Assembly: GCF_052115025.1 (NCBI RefSeq)
Contig: NZ_JBFRFW010000012.1
Coordinates: forward strand, 124,001 to 188,000
Source: Bradyrhizobium_A sp052115025
Lineage (GTDB): Bacteria > Pseudomonadota > Alphaproteobacteria > Rhizobiales > Xanthobacteraceae
Reading direction: 5' to 3'
Length of the DNA stretch: 64,000 nucleotides
The notes beneath the pieces were generated by a model that saw only the letters and a program-made list of their open reading frames with translations, searched no databases and was not told the origin of the DNA. A program made the position numbers and the translations under genes. Positions 8,869-15,813 of the stretch are shown one piece after another (position 1 is the stretch's first letter; each line of letters begins with the position of its first letter).

Positions 8869-9057
8869 ATGACGCGCATCATCGCCCCCCTCGCCCTGCT
8901 TCTTGCTTTGGGTCTTGCCTTGGGTCTTGCCTTGAGCCTCGCCCCGACGGCATCGGCCGCGCAGCCGGACACGGCCGCAAAAGCGTGCCGGATGGAAAAG
9001 CAGTGCCGCTGGGAAAACTTCAAGAAGATCTGCATCTACGTCAAAGTCTGCCGCTGA
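8869..9057 (+). CDS. Small secreted protein, 62 aa
   Basis: Signal peptide of repeated LALG units (encoded by a short TTGGGTCTTGCC tandem repeat, so its length may vary between strains) followed by a mature part of about 35 residues with three Cys and many Lys/Arg (CRMEKQCRWENFKKIC, then VKVCR). GGAG lies 8 nt before the ATG. Follows the MORN gene by 26 bp. Function unknown; the Cys-rich basic mature part suggests a disulfide-bonded peptide. Confidence 0.65.
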   Translation: MTRIIAPLALLLALGLALGLALSLAPTASAAQPDTAAKACRMEKQCRWENFKKICIYVKVCR

Positions 9058-9493
9058 TCCCCGCGACCGCTGGGCGGGCCAACAAACCGCCGGTCTCCGC
9101 CATGCGCGGCGACCGCAGATGCGACTGCGCGGCGTCCCGAGTCGCCCCCGTCACATTCCCGTGCACTGGGAACGATTGCAGGTGTTTTGGACTGCCCGCA
9201 GCCTGATTGTGGCCAAATCAGGGCGACGCCAAGCCCCTTCCATGGCCAAGTCTTTGAAAGTCCATCGAAACCTATTTCACACAGTCAAGAATTTAATCGC
9301 AGTTTAACCTTGCTCCGCCTTAATGACGCTCCGCGGGTCTGCCAAAGGAGTGTAGTCTTGATGAGCAGGCGCGCACTTGGGGTCGCGCCGTGCCCATCCA
9401 CGGAACGATCGTCTGGGGTCAAGGACGCGCGTTCCCGGAAGTCTCGGGGTCGTTATCGTCTTGGGTTTTGACTTGGGTTTGGAACTTGGGTGA
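9058..9493. other. Gene-free stretch before the DUF2778 gene
   Basis: About 436 bp with locally lower GC (9270-9330) that probably holds the promoter of the next gene. A 36-codon frame at 9361-9471 (starts MSRRALG, ends YRLGF) has AAAGGAG ten bases upstream and could be a small or leader peptide, but nothing else supports it. T-rich CTTGGGTTT-like words repeat at 9460-9490. Confidence 0.4.
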
Positions 9494-10630
9494 ATGACAT
9501 ACGGGGCCGATGTTGACGGCGCCGCGGAGGGTAGCCGCGGTTTCGTCCGAAAAGCTTGTCCTGCGATCGCATTCGGCGTTGCCGCGCTGGCGCTCGGCGC
9601 GGTCGCCGGTGTGTGCTACGCGCCATCCGACGATGTGACCGTCGCGACCGGCGAAGGCGTCACGCTGGTCAGCACCCGCTGGGCGACCGACGAGGAGATG
9701 GCCGCGAACAACGCCTCTGGCAGCTCGATCGCGCCGAAGACCCGCACCGCCAGCCATCCCTATGTCGCGCTGTACTTCGATCCGGCCACCGCGCCCGGTG
9801 CGCGGCCCGCCAGCTTCTCGCAGAATGCGCCTGCGCCGCAGTTCCCGCTGAGCACGCCGCTGCAGGACCGCCTCGCCACCGCATCGATCAAGCCCGCCAC
9901 TTACAAGCCCGCCAGTTACAAGCTCGCCAGCCTGCAGAAGCCCGACGGCGACGACAACGCCGAGAGCCTGCTGCCGCTGCCGGAGTCGTCGCAGATGGCG
10001 CTCAACGTCCCGATGCCGCGGCCGCGGCCGTCGGTGGCGCTGCCGACCCAGGCGACCGGCCCGTCGCGCGACGAGATCATGGAGCAGGCCCGCGCCGCCA
10101 AGCTGGCGTCGATGACGCCGGACAAGCGCACCCTGCTGGAGAAGATTTTCGGCCTGCCGCAGCAGTCCGGCCCGTCGCTCGCCTATGCCGCGCCCGACGG
10201 CGGCGTGCTCAGCGACGGCCAGAGCACCACCCCGGGCCGCACGCCCCTCGCCGACCGCCAGACCGCGGTCTACGACATCTCCGCCAAGGTCGTGTACATG
10301 CCCGATGGCAGCCGGCTCGAGGCGCATTCCGGTCTCGGCAACCGGCTCGACGACGTGCGGTTCGTGCATGAGCGCATGCGCGGCGCCACCCCGCCGGCAC
10401 TGTATGACCTCAAGCTGCGTGAAAGCCTGTTCCATGGCGTGCAGGCGATCCGCCTGACCCCGATCAACAGCGATGTCCATGGCCGCACCGGGCTGCTCGC
10501 CCACACCTACATGCTCGGCCCGAACGGCGATTCCAACGGCTGCGTCTCGTTCCGCAACTACGACGCCTTCCTGCGCGCCTTCAACCGCGGCGACATCAAG
10601 CGCCTCCTCGTGGTCGCCAACATCACCTGA
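9494..10630 (+). CDS. DUF2778 (Tlde1-like) domain protein
   Basis: Protein of 378 aa with one hydrophobic N-terminal segment (about 23-45), a long Pro/Ser-rich linker (60-230) and a C-terminal DUF2778 domain (about 255-378). The domain has HSGLGNRLDD, HERMRGATPP, HTYMLGPNG and SNGCVSF, where the His and Cys match the L,D-transpeptidase-like catalytic pair of Tlde1 effectors. Family members act on peptidoglycan; in rhizobia several non-secreted anchored versions exist. A strong hairpin terminator follows. No type VI secretion gene is nearby, so a cell-wall housekeeping role is as likely as an effector role. Confidence 0.85.
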   Translation: MTYGADVDGAAEGSRGFVRKACPAIAFGVAALALGAVAGVCYAPSDDVTVATGEGVTLVSTRWATDEEMAANNASGSSIAPKTRTASHPYVALYFDPATAPGARPASFSQNAPAPQFPLSTPLQDRLATASIKPATYKPASYKLASLQKPDGDDNAESLLPLPESSQMALNVPMPRPRPSVALPTQATGPSRDEIMEQARAAKLASMTPDKRTLLEKIFGLPQQSGPSLAYAAPDGGVLSDGQSTTPGRTPLADRQTAVYDISAKVVYMPDGSRLEAHSGLGNRLDDVRFVHERMRGATPPALYDLKLRESLFHGVQAIRLTPINSDVHGRTGLLAHTYMLGPNGDSNGCVSFRNYDAFLRAFNRGDIKRLLVVANIT

Positions 10631-10660
10631 TCGTCGTTCGACATCCTCCGTCGATGCATC

Positions 10661-10691
10661 ATAACCCGGCTCTGCCGGGTTATGTCGTTTT
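10661..10691 (+). terminator. Rho-independent terminator after DUF2778 gene
   Basis: Perfect 10-bp stem ATAACCCGGC / GCCGGGTTAT with a TCT loop, followed by GTCGTTTT. It lies 30 bp after the stop codon and separates this gene from the convergent tetR. Confidence 0.85.
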
Positions 10692-10843
10692 GGGAGACTG
10701 TCGCGGACGAGCGGTGCGGAGCATGGCTCTCACGGGGCGACGGGCCGGGCGGCAAACGCAGTGGCCATTCATCCTTCGAGGCGCGCGATGCTCGCACCTC
10801 AGAGTCTGAACGACGGACTGTCGTCGGACCTGACACGACAGGA

Positions 10844-11431
10844 TCAGCCGATCCGCAGCCCCGCCAGCAGCCGCTCCAGCGCTTCCGCATACATGCGCCC
10901 GGTCTCGGCGGGCTGATCGCTGCCCGCACACGCCACCGCCGCTTCCGTCACCGCGCCGAGCAGCAGCCGCGCCAGCGGTGCGACCGGCTGCGGCGCGATC
11001 AGGCGGTGCGCGATCGCCAGTTCGATCGCGCGCGGCATCATCGCGCCGAAATGCCTGCCGTCGATCTCGCGCCAGCGCTGCCAGCCGAGCACGACCGGGC
11101 CGTCGCGCAGCACGATGCGGCCCGTCGCGCCCTCCGAGCAGATGCGGAAATAGGCCCGCGTGCCAGTGGCGATGCCGCTGAGCACATCGGGCGCCTTGCG
11201 CGCGGCCGCGGCGACCTTGTGCACGACCTCGAGCGACACCGCCTCGAGCACCGCCTCGAACAGCACTTCCTTGGTGGCGTAGTGATGATAGACCGCGCCC
11301 TTGGCGACGCCGGCCGCCGCGGCGAGATCGTCCACGGTGGTGGCGGCAAAGCCGTCGCGGCCGAACAGCCTGGTCGCGGCGCCGACAATCGCGCCCCGTG
11401 TCGCCTCCCGCCGCTCCGCCTGCTTCGCCAT
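10844..11431 (-). CDS. TetR-family repressor
   Basis: Transcription regulator of 195 aa. The N-terminal helix-turn-helix (about residues 20-60) reads FAATTVDDLAAAAGVAKGAVYHHYATKEVLF; the rest is a helical ligand domain. Divergent from a SnoaL-like gene, with a near-perfect 37-bp inverted repeat between them that probably binds this protein and controls both. Ligand unknown. Confidence 0.92.
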   Translation of the reverse strand: MAKQAERREATRGAIVGAATRLFGRDGFAATTVDDLAAAAGVAKGAVYHHYATKEVLFEAVLEAVSLEVVHKVAAAARKAPDVLSGIATGTRAYFRICSEGATGRIVLRDGPVVLGWQRWREIDGRHFGAMMPRAIELAIAHRLIAPQPVAPLARLLLGAVTEAAVACAGSDQPAETGRMYAEALERLLAGLRIG

Positions 11432-11479
11432 GACAGCTCTATAGCATCGCGCCGCGCGCTGCGCGCAAGCGTCTTGACT

Positions 11480-11516
11480 TTCCGACTTTCGGTCGGTTAT
11501 TTACCGACCTAAAGTC
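11480..11516. promoter_or_regulatory. TetR operator between tetR and the SnoaL-like gene
   Basis: Inverted repeat of two 16-bp arms, CCGACTTTCGGTCGGT and ACCGACCTAAAGTCGG, separated by TATTT; the arms match at 15 of 16 positions. Each arm is itself roughly symmetric, so two repressor dimers could bind side by side. Confidence 0.8.
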
Positions 11517-11551
11517 GGTTTTATCAAGCCCAGCGACAAGGAGAGCGGATC

Positions 11552-11917
11552 ATGCCGAGCGAGCAGACGCTGCGGGACTTCGTCACCACGGTGGAGAGCG
11601 GCGACTATGTCGGCGCGATCGAGCGCTTCTACCATCCGGAAGCGTCGATGCAGGAGAACGAGGACGCACCGCGCGTCGGCCGCGACCTGCTGGTCGCCGG
11701 CGAGAAGCGCATCATGGCGACGTTTCCCTCGATCACGGCGCGCCGCCTCGCCGAGCCGATGGTCAATGGCAACGAGGTCGCCCTGCGCTGGCGCTTCGAG
11801 TTCACGCGGCCGGACGGCGGCGTCATGGTGATGGACGAGATCGCGTTCCAGACCTGGCAGGGCGAGCGCATCATCACCGAGAAGTTCTACTACGACCCCA
11901 AGCAGATGGGCCGCTGA
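11552..11917 (+). CDS. SnoaL-like (NTF2-fold) protein
   Basis: Protein of 121 aa with the cone-shaped SnoaL/NTF2-like fold pattern: N-terminal helices, FYHPEASMQENEDAPRVGRD, then strands VALRWRFEF and MDEIAFQTWQGERIITEKFYYDP. Such proteins are small isomerases, hydrolases or binding proteins. AAGGAGAG lies nine bases before the ATG. It is divergent from tetR and is the probable target of that repressor; it may act on the same small molecule the repressor senses. Confidence 0.8.
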   Translation: MPSEQTLRDFVTTVESGDYVGAIERFYHPEASMQENEDAPRVGRDLLVAGEKRIMATFPSITARRLAEPMVNGNEVALRWRFEFTRPDGGVMVMDEIAFQTWQGERIITEKFYYDPKQMGR

Positions 11918-12069
11918 CGCAGGGTCTGGGCAGTGGTCGCACGCCGGCGACCGCAGGCATCATTGCGGTTCCCCCCGCCTGAGATCGCCGGCGGCCACTG
12001 ACCAGCCCGTCGCACCGGCCACCGGCGCATCGGTCCTGGCGAACAGGGCCGATGCGCCGGACACTCCCT

Positions 12070-12474
12070 TCACATATTGCGTGGCGAACGCGCCGTGCCC
12101 GCGACCGGCGCAAGCCAGGCCACCGCATGGTCGGTGTAGATCTCGGCCTTCGGCTGCAAGCCCTCCATGTTGTCGAGCGTGCCGGCCTTGACCACGACCT
12201 TGCCGGGCGCCCGCGCGATCTTCGCCAGGATCGGCGACCCGCAGTTGCCGCAGAAATGCCGATAGACCGGCTGCCCGCTGTCGCCGTCATCGACATAGAT
12301 CCTGGTCTCGCCCGACTGCTCATAGTCGGTATCCTCAATCACGAGGTTGAACGACAGCACGCTGCCGCTCTGCTTCTGGCAGTGCGTGCAATGGCAGATC
12401 GCAATGCCGCGCGGCTCACCCTTCAACACGTAACGCACCGCCCCGCACAGGCAGCCGCCTTTCCGTTCCTGCAT
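12070..12474 (-). CDS. GFA / CENP-V family zinc protein
   Basis: Protein of 134 aa with the Cys pattern of glutathione-dependent formaldehyde-activating (GFA) enzymes: GGCLCGAVRY, ICHCTHCQKQSG and HFCGNCGSPI, which bind two zinc ions. The start is the ATG at 12474; a longer frame reaches back through the divergent operator and is not likely. It faces a tetR gene across a 42-bp palindrome. Most family members have no proven formaldehyde activity, so the role is open. Confidence 0.85.
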   Translation of the reverse strand: MQERKGGCLCGAVRYVLKGEPRGIAICHCTHCQKQSGSVLSFNLVIEDTDYEQSGETRIYVDDGDSGQPVYRHFCGNCGSPILAKIARAPGKVVVKAGTLDNMEGLQPKAEIYTDHAVAWLAPVAGTARSPRNM

Positions 12475-12538
12475 GACGCCCTCTCCCCGATGATGATCTG
12501 GATGGCCCCGCCGCCACGACAGGCAGGCTGCGACAACC

Positions 12539-12580
12539 ATTCTTGACATTAACGTCAAACTTGACGATGCTGTCAAGAAT
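12539..12580. promoter_or_regulatory. Palindromic operator between GFA gene and tetR
   Basis: Inverted repeat with 20-bp arms ATTCTTGACATTAACGTCAA and TTGACGATGCTGTCAAGAAT around AC; arms match at the outer 10 and inner 6 positions. It contains TTGACA and TTGACG elements that may serve as -35 boxes, so bound repressor would shut both directions. Confidence 0.75.
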
Positions 12581-12596
12581 AAACCGGAGCAGGCCA

Positions 12597-13175
12597 ATGG
12601 TGGGCGCACGCCAGTTCGACGAGCAGGAAGTGATCGCGACCGCGCTCGACGTGTTCTGGCGCAAGGGCCTGCACGACGCGACGATGCAGGACCTCGCCAC
12701 CGCGACGGGCGTGCAGCGCGGCAGCCTCTACAATGCCTACGGCGACAAGGAAGCGATTTTCCTGCACGCCTTCGACCGCTACACCGAGCAATTCCTCGAC
12801 GCGGCCGGCAACGCGCTGGCGCGCGGCGACACCGCGACGCGGCTGCGCAGCCTGCTCGACATGGTCATCACCAACATGACCAGCGGCTCGCCGCCGCGCG
12901 GCTGCCTGACGACGCGCACGGCGCTCGATGCCGCCATCTCCGGCGCCGCGGTGCGCCAGCGCGTGCAGCATCTGCTCGAGCATCTGGAGCGGATCGTCGG
13001 CGAAGCTATCGTTGCGGCGCCAGACGGGCGCGCCGCGGCCGACGCCCGCCGCCTCGCCCGCGTCATCGCCACCTTCACGCGCGGCCTCGCCGTGATGGAG
13101 CGCGCCGGATACAGCCGCAAGCAGCTCAAGGATGTCGCCGCGACCTTCGTCGACGCCCTGACCGGCCAGGCGTGA
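12597..13175 (+). CDS. TetR-family repressor
   Basis: Regulator of 192 aa. The helix-turn-helix (about 10-55) includes HDATMQDLATATGVQRGSLYNAYGDKEAIF, resembling the AcuR/NemR-like group with a Cys in the ligand domain (RGCLTTRTAL, near residue 101). The start is the ATG at 12597 with GGAG seven bases before it; an upstream in-frame ATG lies inside the operator. It probably represses itself and the divergent GFA gene, perhaps sensing an electrophile; that last point is inference from GFA and the exposed Cys motif. Confidence 0.9.
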   Translation: MVGARQFDEQEVIATALDVFWRKGLHDATMQDLATATGVQRGSLYNAYGDKEAIFLHAFDRYTEQFLDAAGNALARGDTATRLRSLLDMVITNMTSGSPPRGCLTTRTALDAAISGAAVRQRVQHLLEHLERIVGEAIVAAPDGRAAADARRLARVIATFTRGLAVMERAGYSRKQLKDVAATFVDALTGQA

Positions 13176-13259
13176 AGCCGCCCGACACCCCGTCAGCCCG
13201 ATCGGGCGACACCACCGGCATCCGGCACTCGTGCCGGGACAACAGCGAAAGGACCCATC

Positions 13260-13640
13260 ATGCCCCTCACCCAGATCTCACTCCGCAGCGGCAAGCCGGC
13301 AGCCTACCGCCAGGCGATCTGTGACGGCCTCTACCGCGCCATGCGCGAAACGTTCAACGTCCCCGAGAACGACCAGTTCATGACCATCACGGAGTTTGAC
13401 GCGGCGAACTTCCGCTTCAACGCGTCCTATCTCAATGTCGCCCGCAGCGACGATCTCGTGATCATCCAGATCACCGCCAACGACACCCGCACCATCGACC
13501 AGAAGAAGGCGCTGTTCCGGCGCATCGTGGAATTGCTCGGCGACAATCCCGGCATCCGCCCCGACGACGTGTTCATCAACATCGTCGAGGTCAAGAAGGA
13601 GAACTGGTCGTTCGGCTTCGGCCTCGCGCAGTATGCGTGA
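13260..13640 (+). CDS. Tautomerase-superfamily protein
   Basis: Protein of 126 aa starting MPLTQISLRSGKPAAYRQAI; Pro2 would become the catalytic amino-terminal Pro after Met removal, as in 4-oxalocrotonate tautomerase relatives. The length fits the fused two-unit (MSAD/cis-CaaD-like or DUF1904-like) class. Later motifs are YLNVARSDDLVIIQI and GIRPDDVFINIVEVKKENWSFG. Located 84 bp after tetR and perhaps under the same control. Substrate unknown. Confidence 0.85.
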   Translation: MPLTQISLRSGKPAAYRQAICDGLYRAMRETFNVPENDQFMTITEFDAANFRFNASYLNVARSDDLVIIQITANDTRTIDQKKALFRRIVELLGDNPGIRPDDVFINIVEVKKENWSFGFGLAQYA

Positions 13641-13700
13641 GGCAGCGGCGCGTTGATCACGCCCCGACCGGGGCGAGCCTCGCGCTGACCCAGGAGATGT

Positions 13701-13787
13701 AGAGCATTTTCGAGCGGCGCATGCCCCGGACCTGGATCCGGGGTGGGCACCGGTTCGCGTGAAGACGAGGCGTCGAAACCCAAACAA
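13701..13787. repeat. Dispersed AGAGCATTTTCGAGCG intergenic repeat, copy 1
   Basis: Begins AGAGCATTTTCGAGCG and continues through CATGCCCCGGA and CACCGGTTCGCGTGAAGACG. The same element recurs at 20971-21046 and, in a shorter version, at 34884-34940. All copies are between genes. The rest of 13641-13915 holds no other recognisable feature. Confidence 0.8.
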
Positions 13788-13915
13788 CGCATTCGCGCTT
13801 CCATCTCGAGCGAGCGCGCGCGAGCGGCATTCACGCGGCGGTGAGACGCCCTGCACAACATCCGCACGGACTTGCGTGTAGGGTCGGCCAGTTTCAGCTT
13901 TGGGGAGAATGACCC

Positions 13916-14965
13916 ATGACTGATCTGCACCAGCCCGACATCACGTCATCAGCGGCCCGGACGCAGGGCCCCCTGGTCGGCACCGCCAGCGGCGGATGGG
14001 ACAACGGATACCTCGAGCTCGGCGGCATCGACTTCTGGGTCCAGCACGCCTGGGCGACCGCAACCTACGGCGCCACCTCGCACAAGTTTCCCTGCTTCGG
14101 CGGCCCGCAGGGCGCGGAGTGCTATCCCGGCACCAGCTACTGCGCCAACCCGGCGTCGCTGTTCCGCCTGAGCGACCTGAAACAGGCCGCATCGACCGCG
14201 ATCGACATCGACATGGTCCTCGCCATCCTGATCTGCACCCGGATCAAGACCACCGATCCCTACAAGTGGCGGGCGAACTACGACTGCACGATCAATACCG
14301 GCTGCCATCCCTCGACCGAGCAGTGGGTGCAGGGCGATTCCTGCGGCATCCTCTATGGCCTCAACGGGGTCTGTCATCAGGCCGCCAACCGCATCCTCGC
14401 CGCGAGCAACGGCCAGGCCCCCCTCGATCTCGCCAACACCGTCGCGGTCGAACCCTTTCCCACCGGCATCCTCAGCTGGCTGACCTACGGCCCCCTCGGC
14501 TGGGACATCGACGAGTTCTGGGCACTGGTGCAGGTCCTCTATGCGGGCTCACCGGCGGCGAGCGTGCAGGAGGCGGAAGCCCGCCTGATCCAGCTTCATT
14601 TCGCCCGAAGCACGGACGTCGCCCTGCGACGGCCGATCATCGCGCGTTTCATCCTCAGCGACCCCGACGCCAACGCGGCCAATCCCGCGGCGATCGAGGA
14701 CGTTGTCGGGGCTTATCTCCGCGACAAATCCAGCCTCGACGCCGACCTGGTGACCGGCACGGCGAAGCCGGAAGCGTTTGCGTTCGAGGTCAACCGCCGT
14801 GCGGGTGACCTCCTGAAGCAGCTCGGCGAGATCGCCGGCGAAGCGTGGTATCGCAAATTTGCCTTTCCGGGCGCGGTCCTGAACTTCGTCTGTCCGGCCT
14901 GGATGTCGCACGGCGATCACTACCGCAGCTTCGCCCGTCTGGCGCCGGCGCGTTCGTCGCGCTGA
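13916..14965 (+). CDS. Hypothetical protein with DSCG / GVCHQ motifs
   Basis: Protein of 349 aa that I do not recognise. No signal peptide. Cysteine-rich central part: C60, C70-area CYPGTSYC, C124, C130, then DSCGILYGLNGVCHQAANRIL with C143, C153 and H154. The Cys-His-Gln string resembles active-site regions of papain-like or NlpC/P60-like enzymes, but the order of the residues is not the standard one. The C-terminal third (200-349) is helical. The gene starts after a GGGGAG box eight bases upstream. It could also be a redox- or metal-binding protein. Stands alone between a repeat and a small hypothetical gene. Confidence 0.7.
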   Translation: MTDLHQPDITSSAARTQGPLVGTASGGWDNGYLELGGIDFWVQHAWATATYGATSHKFPCFGGPQGAECYPGTSYCANPASLFRLSDLKQAASTAIDIDMVLAILICTRIKTTDPYKWRANYDCTINTGCHPSTEQWVQGDSCGILYGLNGVCHQAANRILAASNGQAPLDLANTVAVEPFPTGILSWLTYGPLGWDIDEFWALVQVLYAGSPAASVQEAEARLIQLHFARSTDVALRRPIIARFILSDPDANAANPAAIEDVVGAYLRDKSSLDADLVTGTAKPEAFAFEVNRRAGDLLKQLGEIAGEAWYRKFAFPGAVLNFVCPAWMSHGDHYRSFARLAPARSSR

Positions 14966-15075
14966 CGGCTCCCCGGGATCTCCGGAGACGCGGCGCACGC
15001 CACGCGGCGCACGCCACGCGCCGCGTGTGGACGAAATGGAAGAGCGGATTGACGAAAGAACAAAACAAGAACAAT

Positions 15076-15405
15076 ATGCCGTCCAAACAATCCTTCGCCA
15101 GAGCCGTCATCATGTCCGCAGCCGCTTCTTCCGGCGCCACGCGCCGTTCCCTGCCCGCATCCGCCTCGGAGGACAGCGACCGGCTGGAGGCGGCGGCCGA
15201 TCAGGCGATCGCGGCCTGCAACGGCGACATGCGCAGCGCCATCCGCGCCCTGATCCTCGCCAACGAATACCTGGAGTACGAGCTGTGCGAGATGTTCACC
15301 GCGGTTTCCAGGGGTTATGCGCGCGGCCGGGTCAAACCGACCGACGCCGACGGCAAGCCGATCGAGCGCCCGGCGGTCAGGAAGGCGGAAGACGACGCAG
15401 CCTGA
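15076..15405 (+). CDS. Hypothetical helical protein, 109 aa
   Basis: Small protein of a type common in Bradyrhizobium relatives: SDRLEAAADQAIAACNGDMRSAIRALILANEYLEYEL followed by VSRGYARGRVKPTDADGKP. Mostly helical, no membrane segment, no catalytic motif. Starts at ATG 15076 or 15112; earlier in-frame starts would overlap the preceding gene. Ends 48 bp before the hip operator array. Confidence 0.65.
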   Translation: MPSKQSFARAVIMSAAASSGATRRSLPASASEDSDRLEAAADQAIAACNGDMRSAIRALILANEYLEYELCEMFTAVSRGYARGRVKPTDADGKPIERPAVRKAEDDAA

Positions 15406-15452
15406 CGCCCGGCATGCGAGTGCCGGATCGCTTGAGCCCGGCACAGGTCGAC

Positions 15453-15549
15453 ATACGCGATCGCGTATAATTTCGTTTTATACGCGATCGCGAATATTAT
15501 CGAAATATACGCGAGTCCGTATATTGATATTTTATACGCGATCGCGTAT
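15453..15549. promoter_or_regulatory. Four HipB-type operators at exact 27-bp spacing
   Basis: Four 16-bp palindromes start at 15453, 15480, 15507 and 15534, each 27 bp after the last: ATACGCGATCGCGTAT (copies 1 and 4, perfect), ATACGCGATCGCGAAT (copy 2) and ATACGCGAGTCCGTAT (copy 3). AT-rich spacers contain the presumed hipBA promoter. The last copy ends only 9 bp before the hipB ATG. The layout fits cooperative autorepression by HipB/HipBA. Confidence 0.88.
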
Positions 15550-15558
15550 TTTGTGAAC

Positions 15559-15813
15559 ATGTCCCAACCCATCGCCCGCACCGAAAAGCAGCTTGGAGCC
15601 ATCCTGCGCCGGACGCGGAAGCAGGCCGGACTGACGCAATCCGATCTCGGCGAGAAGATGCATCTGCGCCAGGGGACGGTGTCCCGGCTGGAAGCCGGAG
15701 CACCCGCCATCCAGTTGCGGACCGTCATGGAAGCACTGGCGGCGCTCGACCTCGAGCTTGTCGTGCGCCCCCGCAGCAAGGCGAGCCCGGCGGACATCGA
15801 AAGCCTGTTCTGA
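15559..15813 (+). CDS. hipB: HipB-type antitoxin
   Basis: XRE-family DNA-binding antitoxin, 84 aa, that neutralises HipA and represses the operon. The helix-turn-helix spans about residues 15-60 (RRTRKQAGLTQSDLGEKMHLRQGTVSRLEAG) and the tail ELVVRPRS precedes a short C-terminus that in HipB proteins contacts HipA. ATG at 15559, or GTG at 15553; neither has a Shine-Dalgarno sequence, so translation from a leaderless or near-leaderless RNA is possible. Its stop overlaps the hipA start by 1 bp (TGATG). Confidence 0.92.
   Translation: MSQPIARTEKQLGAILRRTRKQAGLTQSDLGEKMHLRQGTVSRLEAGAPAIQLRTVMEALAALDLELVVRPRSKASPADIESLF

Noticed and set aside
6018..9057. Possible copper-resistance operon
   Set aside because: No copper ATPase, multicopper oxidase or CopC/D motif seen; only Cys motifs suggest metal.
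9361..9471. 36-codon frame with AAAGGAG before the DUF2778 gene
   Set aside because: Not called as a gene: no conservation evidence, low-complexity sequence; kept only as a remark.
13916..14965. NlpC/P60 peptidase assignment
   Set aside because: The Cys/His order around C153-H154 does not match the NlpC/P60 catalytic arrangement.
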